A stretch of 36,839 nt of DNA from Paenibacillaceae bacterium (lineage in GTDB: Bacteria; Bacillota; Bacilli; Paenibacillales; Paenibacillaceae), in the NCBI GenBank assembly GCA_004134985.1, contig REGQ01000024.1, positions 66,179 through 103,017 on the forward strand, given 5' to 3'. The translations under genes were made by a program, and so were the position numbers. The stretch's first letter is position 1. Each line of letters begins with the position of its first letter. Below the pieces are notes generated by a model, which searched no databases, was not told where the DNA came from, and saw only the letters and a program-made list of their open reading frames with translations. Of the stretch, positions 32,325 through 36,839 are shown one piece after another.

Positions 32325-33197
32325 ATGCTATGCTTGCAGCTTCCGATTCCTCCGCTCCCGCAGTTTATGACGGTGGGACATAGTGTTTGGCAGCCGGGCG
32401 AATGTCATTTCAGAAGAAACTTCCAAGTCTATGACATTCTTATGGTTGCCAAAGGAACCTTGTATATGATGGAGGACGGTGTCCAATATGCGATTGGGCC
32501 CGACCAGGTGCTCGTGCTCGAATCTGGAAGGACACATGAAGGATATCGGCCTTGCGAAGAGGAGACAGACATCTATTGGATTCATTTCATTCATTCAGGC
32601 ACAGGCCAGACGATGATGGACAGAGAGATCCCATGGACAACTGTTGTCGAAAGCGGAACAGATCAGGACACCTCGCCTTCAGAGCAGTATATGTATATGC
32701 CTAAATTTGGCTCTCTTGCGCTTGCGCCGCTGTTGCCGCTGCTGCATGAGATGCTGCATATCCACCGGCACTTTTCGGTTGACGGGGCGCTACGGCTGCA
32801 GTCGCTGCTTGCGCAGGTGCTCGTCAGAATGCAGGCGGAGACAATGGCTGCCAGGCAGTCGCTGCGTTCCTATGAAATCTGCAAGCAGGTTCAGCATTAT
32901 CTGCGGCATCATATGAAAGCGCCGTTCTCCTCGGAAGAAATGAAGATGGCTGTGCCTTATCATACCGATTATTTGGCCAGATGCTTGAAGAAACATACAG
33001 GAATGAGTCCGCTTCAATATTTGCATGCTGAACGGATGCAGGCAGCCAGGAGACTGCTTGCAGAGTCGGACGAACCGATCCAGCAGATTGCTGAGGCGGT
33101 CGGCATTCCGGATTACAATTATTTTATCCGTGCTTTCCGCAGTCATGTCGGGGTTCCTCCTGGGGCTTATCGGAGACAGCGGCAAGGGTTTGTATAA
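32325..33197 (+). CDS. AraC-family transcriptional regulator
   Basis: 290 residues. An N-terminal cupin-like sensing domain (about 15-90: VYDILMVAKGTLYMMEDG ... VLVLESGRTHEGYRP) is followed by a linker and two helix-turn-helix motifs at about 190-285 (SSEEMKMAVPYHTDYLARCLKKHTGMSPLQYL; EPIQQIAEAVGIPDYNYFIRAFRSHVGVPPGAYR). It likely binds a sugar and activates the divergent GHL6 glycosidase gene. The ATG at 32325 follows AAAGGGGG. Confidence 0.9.
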   Translation: MLCLQLPIPPLPQFMTVGHSVWQPGECHFRRNFQVYDILMVAKGTLYMMEDGVQYAIGPDQVLVLESGRTHEGYRPCEEETDIYWIHFIHSGTGQTMMDREIPWTTVVESGTDQDTSPSEQYMYMPKFGSLALAPLLPLLHEMLHIHRHFSVDGALRLQSLLAQVLVRMQAETMAARQSLRSYEICKQVQHYLRHHMKAPFSSEEMKMAVPYHTDYLARCLKKHTGMSPLQYLHAERMQAARRLLAESDEPIQQIAEAVGIPDYNYFIRAFRSHVGVPPGAYRRQRQGFV

Positions 33198-33263
33198 CGC
33201 ATATTAACTTGATGATGAAATTCACGCAGACTGATCATAATTCAGGGTGGGAGGTTGGCGAGA

Positions 33264-33833
33264 ATGGATGGAAAGTTGGTACTGACGAAAGAAGAACTCG
33301 ATGCATTGCTAGATAGGGAAACGGGGTTGACAGAATTGTCAGATGAAGTGACATCGGAGAATACAGCAGCAGATCAATTGTCAGGACAGGATGCGCCGCA
33401 TGAAACGGCAAGGGAAGCGATGTCTGAATATTTGCCGTCAGAGGTGCATTCCTTTGAAACGGTGCCTACAACTACTGGGAGGTATGAAGTGTCCTCAGCA
33501 GTCACAGCATCCGGTTATATGCGCAAACGTGCGGATCGCTTCCGCAAACGTTCTGATGAATCCTCATGGGAGCAGGAACTGATGCAAGCCGTTCAGGCGC
33601 TGACTGCGCGTGTGGAACAGTTGGAGGGTCAAGTCAAGGAGATGAGACTGCAACTGCTTGATCATCAAGGCGGGCAGGAGAATAAGGGGAAGCCGAACAT
33701 GTCGTCCAACGTACCGTCAGAGGACAAGTCTGCCCGCCAGCTTGCAGCTGCTGCTGCGGAAGAGACGGCTGCTGCCTCGACAGCGCTCAGCCGGGTGAAG
33801 ACATATGGCCGAAGATCGAATAACCGCTCATAG
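33264..33833 (+). CDS. Hypothetical protein with FliM-like N-terminal motif and coiled coil
   Basis: 189 residues. It begins MDGKLVLTKEELDALLDRETG; the LTKEELDALL segment resembles the LSQEEIDALL start of FliM and FliY. A disordered acidic Ser/Thr region follows, then a short coiled coil (ALTARVEQLEGQVKEMRLQLL) at about 110-135 and an Ala-rich tail. No FliM or FliN core is present. The ATG at 33264 is 9 bases after GGGAGG; an earlier TTG at 33255 is too close. Function unknown. It is separated from the AraC gene by 66 bp and is followed by a hairpin terminator. Confidence 0.65.
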   Translation: MDGKLVLTKEELDALLDRETGLTELSDEVTSENTAADQLSGQDAPHETAREAMSEYLPSEVHSFETVPTTTGRYEVSSAVTASGYMRKRADRFRKRSDESSWEQELMQAVQALTARVEQLEGQVKEMRLQLLDHQGGQENKGKPNMSSNVPSEDKSARQLAAAAAEETAAASTALSRVKTYGRRSNNRS

Positions 33834-33869
33834 CACAACAAGCGGGCAAGAATGCTCGCTTATTGTGTC
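33834..33869 (+). terminator. Hairpin after the FliM-motif gene
   Basis: ACAACAAGCGGGC pairs with GCTCGCTTATTGTGT (with G-U pairs) around AAGAAT. Confidence 0.6.
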
Positions 33870-33968
33870 TACCCTGCGGCAATTCAGCGTGGCAGGCCGT
33901 TGTGCCTTTCATGACGGAGCGAGGGATTAGGACGCCTCTGCGTGGGAAACAGGAGGGTTCCCCCAAGA

Positions 33969-34241
33969 TCACTTGTCTGACAGGCCCTTAGGATCGCTGA
34001 TGTCTTCATTAGGATAATCGCGCGGAAGATCCTCATGGAGGCTGAGATTCTCATAATTAAATCGGTTGGAGGGGCGCTGATCCCGTCGCCAAGGGGAGCT
34101 CTTGCCAAGTGATTCGGATATTAGATCGGCACCGTAAGGCCCTTCCGGAAACTCCTCAGCGGTCAGATCGTTGCGCTGGGATTCTACGGTTGCCAAATCT
34201 GTTGCGGGCTGTCTCTCTTCTTCCAAAAAATCTTTTTTCAC
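33969..34241 (-). CDS. Small acidic conserved protein
   Basis: 90 residues, hydrophilic. The segment VESQRNDLTAEEFPEGPYGAD resembles a family of short cytosolic Bacillales proteins without known function. The remainder is polar and probably disordered (SSPWRRDQRPSNRFNYENL). The GTG start at 34241 is about 9 bases after GGAGG. The gene follows the DUF3055-type gene on the minus strand with a 54-bp gap, so they are probably co-transcribed. Confidence 0.65.
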   Translation of the reverse strand: MKKDFLEEERQPATDLATVESQRNDLTAEEFPEGPYGADLISESLGKSSPWRRDQRPSNRFNYENLSLHEDLPRDYPNEDISDPKGLSDK

Positions 34242-34295
34242 TTTAAGGCACCTCCAGCTGTGGAAATGAGTGGGTTCGACTCATTGTGCCCGAGT

Positions 34296-34589
34296 TTAAT
34301 CGGTAAAATTCACAACACCGACCACCAGCTGCAAAAACTCGGCCAGTTCAGCGGCTTCTTCGGATGAAAGTTTAAACACATGCTCCAAATAGCCTTCTTC
34401 CTCCAAATCATCGGGACCGATGATCACCGTTACGCCGGCTTGCAGATCGGTGATCAGCTTTTTGCCGTAGAATCGGTTGGTAGAGGTAACAGCAAGATCA
34501 AATCGCTTGAGGCCAGGCGTAATAAAAGTTACGAAGCGAGTCGTTGTTTCTTCCGTAATATCGGACATAAAATCATAGTCAGGCAGCAT
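34296..34589 (-). CDS. DUF3055-type small protein
   Basis: 97 residues. TTTRFVTFITPGLKRFDLAVTSTNRFYGKKL and GPDDLEEEGYLEHVF match the DUF3055 pattern (ligand-free alpha/beta protein of unknown role, widespread in Bacillales). The ATG at 34589 follows AGGAGG by about 10 bases. It is the first gene of a two-gene minus-strand unit. Confidence 0.75.
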   Translation of the reverse strand: MLPDYDFMSDITEETTTRFVTFITPGLKRFDLAVTSTNRFYGKKLITDLQAGVTVIIGPDDLEEEGYLEHVFKLSSEEAAELAEFLQLVVGVVNFTD

Positions 34590-34684
34590 GCTTGTAAAGC
34601 CTCCTGTACATAAAGTATCGTATCATTATACACGAAAAACTTTTAACTATCCTCCCTTATAAAGTATTGTCAATTAAAAAAAAC

Positions 34685-34713
34685 TTGCCAGCCCTTTTTG
34701 AATATGGTACTTT
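34685..34713 (+). promoter_or_regulatory. Possible promoter ahead of an early terminator
   Basis: TTGCCA, 17-base spacer, TACTTT (the -10 is poor). It would start a transcript about 70 bases long, ending at the terminator at 34743-34788. Confidence 0.3.
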
Positions 34714-34742
34714 GGAAGTAATCGAATGAATGTACGCAGAGG

Positions 34743-34788
34743 AAGCACCTCTTCATATCCCGCAAGGGATGGAAGAGGTGCTTTTTTT
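34743..34788 (+). terminator. Strong terminator in the divergent gap upstream of the HRDC gene
   Basis: AAGCACCTCTTC and GAAGAGGTGCTT pair over 12 bp, with an inner ATCCC-GCAA-GGGAT stem, then T7. It faces the plus-strand gene but follows no plus-strand gene closely (the last one ends at 33833). It is either an attenuator or the end of a small RNA. Confidence 0.75.
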
Positions 34789-34832
34789 GCTGTAATGACC
34801 CCATTCGAAAATATATTGCGGAGGTGCTTTTC

Positions 34833-35834
34833 ATGCAGGTGGTGTTTCTGAATACGATGGAGAAACAGACGGATGAGGGAGGAATCCAGAATGCGCAGCT
34901 TTCAATTTGCGAGCAGCAGGGGAAATGGCAGGTAATCTGGCAGGAGGATGGCCAGGCATCAGAACAGGAATCCTTGGTTTGGTTTGAAGGCGCTTCTTGG
35001 GAAGAAATGCTTCTTTCATTTCGCATCGGAGCCGCGACGAAAATGGGAGAAGGTTTTGTGCCTGTAATTGATGGAATGCTGGATGACCGCAAGCGCATGA
35101 AGTCAGCAAGCGGAGCCACTTACCTGCAATGCTATGGGGAGCTGCACGGCAATGCAAAGCTGTTCGAGGAGCTGCGAGCCTGGCGCCGCAGCAAGATGGT
35201 TGAACTGCGAAAGCCGGCGTATTTGATCGCCAATAATCAGATGATGTGGATGCTGAGCGCTTTTGTGCCGCATACGGAGGCGGAAATTATGCAAATTCCC
35301 GGCTGGGGGAAAGCAAAGAACGAAGCGTATCGAAACGAAGTGCTGGCGATTATGGCAGAATATGAACAGCCGCATCCGTTCCCGCTCGATTGGGTGGCGC
35401 ATACAATTGATCCGAAGCGGTACATGCAGTGGCTGTACAAACAGAAGGAAGAGAGTTTCAAATTGGAGATGCAGTGGCATCAGGAGAAGCGTCTGATTTT
35501 GGAAGGCGTGCAGGATGGCCACTCCCTTGACCAGCTTCGTTCGGTTGTGGATATTCCAACCAGAGAACTGCTGATTCGAATGGAACAGTTTGAACGGGAA
35601 GGCTATGATTTGGAAACCTTTATCGAACGTGAACTGGAGAATGTGCCTGATCATGAGCAGCAGCGGCTATGGGATGCCTTGGAGACGGTAGGCGACCGCT
35701 ATCTTAAGCCGGTTCTCAAACAAGCATACAATGCTGAGGAGTTGAAGAGCAGTTCCATTGAAGTGCTTTACGACCGTCTCCGACTGGTGCGCCTGCGCTA
35801 TCGCCGGAAGTTGAACAATGCAGACGCGGTGTAG
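34833..35834 (+). CDS. HRDC-domain protein with RecQ-type C-terminal HTH
   Basis: 333 residues. An HRDC domain occupies about 110-180 (FEELRAWRRSKMVELRKPAYLIANNQMMWML ... IPGWGKAKNEAYRNEVLAIM). The C-terminal part (LILEGVQDGHSLDQLRSVVDIPTRELLIRMEQF ... VGDRYLKPVLKQAY) resembles the helix-turn-helix that ends many RecQ proteins. The helicase core itself is absent. A nucleic-acid-binding adaptor is likely; a partnership with a helicase is inference. The ATG at 34833 follows GGAGGTG. Confidence 0.82.
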   Translation: MQVVFLNTMEKQTDEGGIQNAQLSICEQQGKWQVIWQEDGQASEQESLVWFEGASWEEMLLSFRIGAATKMGEGFVPVIDGMLDDRKRMKSASGATYLQCYGELHGNAKLFEELRAWRRSKMVELRKPAYLIANNQMMWMLSAFVPHTEAEIMQIPGWGKAKNEAYRNEVLAIMAEYEQPHPFPLDWVAHTIDPKRYMQWLYKQKEESFKLEMQWHQEKRLILEGVQDGHSLDQLRSVVDIPTRELLIRMEQFEREGYDLETFIERELENVPDHEQQRLWDALETVGDRYLKPVLKQAYNAEELKSSSIEVLYDRLRLVRLRYRRKLNNADAV

Positions 35835-35939
35835 GCCAGTCAGACTATTGGAGAGCAGTGGGTGAACTGCTGCAAGGCAGATGGCGAATCCTCATTAGCA
35901 GACAGCAAATCTACGACCTCCTGTTTCCGATTCATTCAG

Positions 35940-35974
35940 GAAGCTCTGGGGCTGATGCTCCAGAGCTTCTTTTG
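35940..35974 (+). terminator. Terminator after the HRDC gene
   Basis: AAGCTCTGG and CCAGAGCTT form a 9-bp stem, followed by tctttt. Between 35835 and 35940 only a small AGCAGT/ACTGCT hairpin is seen. Confidence 0.75.
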
Positions 35975-36013
35975 ACCGATATATATCATTCCAATAGACC
36001 ATGCGCTGGGTAA

Positions 36014-36063
36014 TTAGAACTATCAAAGAAAATAGTATACTTGTCCTACTGTTTTTATTATAA
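36014..36063 (+). promoter_or_regulatory. Promoter region of the CheX-like gene
   Basis: TTAGAA, 16-base spacer, TATACT (36036-36041), and separately a TATAAT at 36058-36063 without a matching -35. No sigma-D (TAAA ... GCCGATAT) motility promoter was found. Confidence 0.4.
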
Positions 36064-36120
36064 TGTAATTATGTTCTTGAATTGATCGAAAAATGTCGAA
36101 AAGGGGCGTAATTTATTTAT

Positions 36121-36579
36121 ATGAAAGCAGAATACATAAACCCGTTTCTGGAATCGGCGAAAACAGTTATTGAACAAATGGTGATGATACGTCCTTCGAC
36201 GGGGCAGTTGACAGTCAAGGAGGTCAAGTTTGTCGAGAAATATGTTTGGATTCAAATCGGCATGACAGGTCAGGTGAGTGGTGACATTGTATTTGGGCTC
36301 AGTGAAGAGGTTGCACTTAAGATCATATCGGCGATGATGGGCGGCTTTGTCATTACGGAAATTGATGAAATGGGCAGCAGCGCAATTGCAGAACTTGGCA
36401 ATATGATTAGCGGCAATGCCAGCACATTGCTCTCCAATCAGGGTGTTCACGTTGATATTACCCCACCGGTACTGATGCGTTCGGCTGAAGCAGCAGGCTT
36501 CAAAGCCCAAAAAGCGCTCACTGTACCGCTTATTATGGAAGGAATCGGCGAGCTTGACATCCAGGTCTTGATTGCATAG
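36121..36579 (+). CDS. CheX-type chemotaxis phosphatase
   Basis: 152 residues. SSAIAELGNMISGNAS contains the E-x-x-N catalytic pair (Glu91, Asn94) of the CheC/CheX/FliY phosphatases. CheX has one such helix and dimerises; the length and single motif fit CheX. It dephosphorylates CheY~P or another receiver. No other chemotaxis gene is nearby. The ribosome binding site (aaaggggcg) is 15 bases from the ATG, longer than normal, so translation may be weak or the start misplaced. Confidence 0.85.
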   Translation: MKAEYINPFLESAKTVIEQMVMIRPSTGQLTVKEVKFVEKYVWIQIGMTGQVSGDIVFGLSEEVALKIISAMMGGFVITEIDEMGSSAIAELGNMISGNASTLLSNQGVHVDITPPVLMRSAEAAGFKAQKALTVPLIMEGIGELDIQVLIA

Positions 36580-36590
36580 GATAGAGAATG

Positions 36591-36614
36591 AAGTTCCTCC
36601 GGGAGCTTTTTTTT
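36591..36614 (+). terminator. Terminator after the CheX-like gene
   Basis: AAGTTCC/GGGAGCTT hairpin ending in eight T. Confidence 0.8.
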
Positions 36615-36639
36615 GTTTGCAATATAAGGCTACGTACAG

Positions 36640-36839
36640 GAAGCATCTTAACAAAGGGAAATGGAGATTTGTTAACCCTAATTTTGACTTTGAGCCATTC
36701 GCGGGTAGTTGCTCTAACGCTTGCCACAGATCTTAATTGGCCCCGAATGGACGTTTTGGAATTCTAAACATTCCTGTAGACGCTAAGAAATGGCGTTGGA
36801 CAAAAAAAGGAACGCCTCGTATGATGGAGGTGTCAACGG
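36640..36839 (+). other. Structured untranslated stretch, probable leader of a gene beyond the edge
   Basis: Three hairpins: TTAACAAA/TTTGTTAA (36648-36675); CCATTCG-c-GGG pairing with CCC-CGAATGG (36695-36750); GGCGTT/AACGCC (36792-36816). Near the edge GATGGAGGTG looks like a ribosome binding site whose start codon would lie just outside. An alternative frame opens at ATG 36790 (MALDKKRNASYDGG) without a good site. I recognised no known riboswitch. Confidence 0.4.

Noticed and set aside
36058-36063. TATAAT as the sole promoter of the CheX-like gene
   Set aside because: No -35 element at an acceptable distance. The TTAGAA/TATACT pair upstream is slightly better but also weak.

Overview
The window looks like a chromosomal segment of an endospore-forming Bacillota of the Paenibacillaceae type (Paenibacillus or a close relative). 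The signs are a GC content near 50%, strong AGGAGG-type ribosome binding sites with frequent TTG and GTG starts, sigma-A-like promoters, a Spo0E-family phosphatase, CotF-like spore coat genes, an AlaR/AlaT-like pair, MutS2 with an Smr domain, and DUF3055- and YvlD-type proteins typical of Bacillales. I saw no tRNA, rRNA, CRISPR array, transposase or integrase.

Layout. 1-1876: 3' part of a long gene for a highly repetitive Ala/Glu/Gln coiled-coil protein built on a 22-residue (66-bp) unit. 2059-3026: two minus-strand genes, a lipoprotein with a complete CuA-type copper motif and a YvlD-like membrane protein. 3167-8042: a plus-strand run of mutS2, a DUF350 membrane protein, a 24-residue membrane peptide, a two-zinc-ribbon protein and an MFS transporter whose ribosome binding site lies inside a strong hairpin. 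8082-9806: two small spore-coat-like genes behind a long inverted repeat, then a DUF4397 protein. 9922-11644: Lrp-family regulator and aminotransferase (alaRT-like). 11851-12084: Spo0E-like phosphatase. 12359-17747: a dense plus-strand run of cobalamin adenosyltransferase, RluD-type pseudouridine synthase, YusI/ArsC-like protein, M50 membrane protease, DapL-like aminotransferase and 5'-3' exonuclease, with several overlapping or nearly touching genes.

17713-21107 is the most unusual part. The last 35 bp of the exonuclease gene and its terminator hairpin occur twice as a 107-bp direct repeat (one mismatch). Between the copies lie an ECF sigma factor with a SnoaL-like C-terminus, a VOC protein, an alpha/beta hydrolase and an AT-rich orphan gene whose best-placed ATG is followed at once by TAG. 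Just before the right-hand repeat lies another 23-bp scrap of the exonuclease gene, so the right side looks like an internally deleted second copy. This points to a recombinational insertion or duplication, not a transposition.

21112-33197 holds two divergent carbohydrate loci and other functions: GH38 alpha-mannosidase facing an AraR-like GntR regulator, with two copies of a 17-bp operator in inverted orientation; a 7TM histidine kinase and LuxR-type response regulator; an overlapping trio of DCC thiol oxidoreductase, SRPBCC-DoxX protein and DUF4166; a YfcE-type phosphodiesterase; and a GHL6-type glycosidase facing an AraC regulator. 33264-36839 holds small conserved proteins, an HRDC-domain protein, a CheX-type phosphatase and a structured untranslated stretch running to the right edge.

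Functions follow family motifs read by eye from the translations. Starts were chosen by ribosome-binding-site spacing. No database search or folding program was run.
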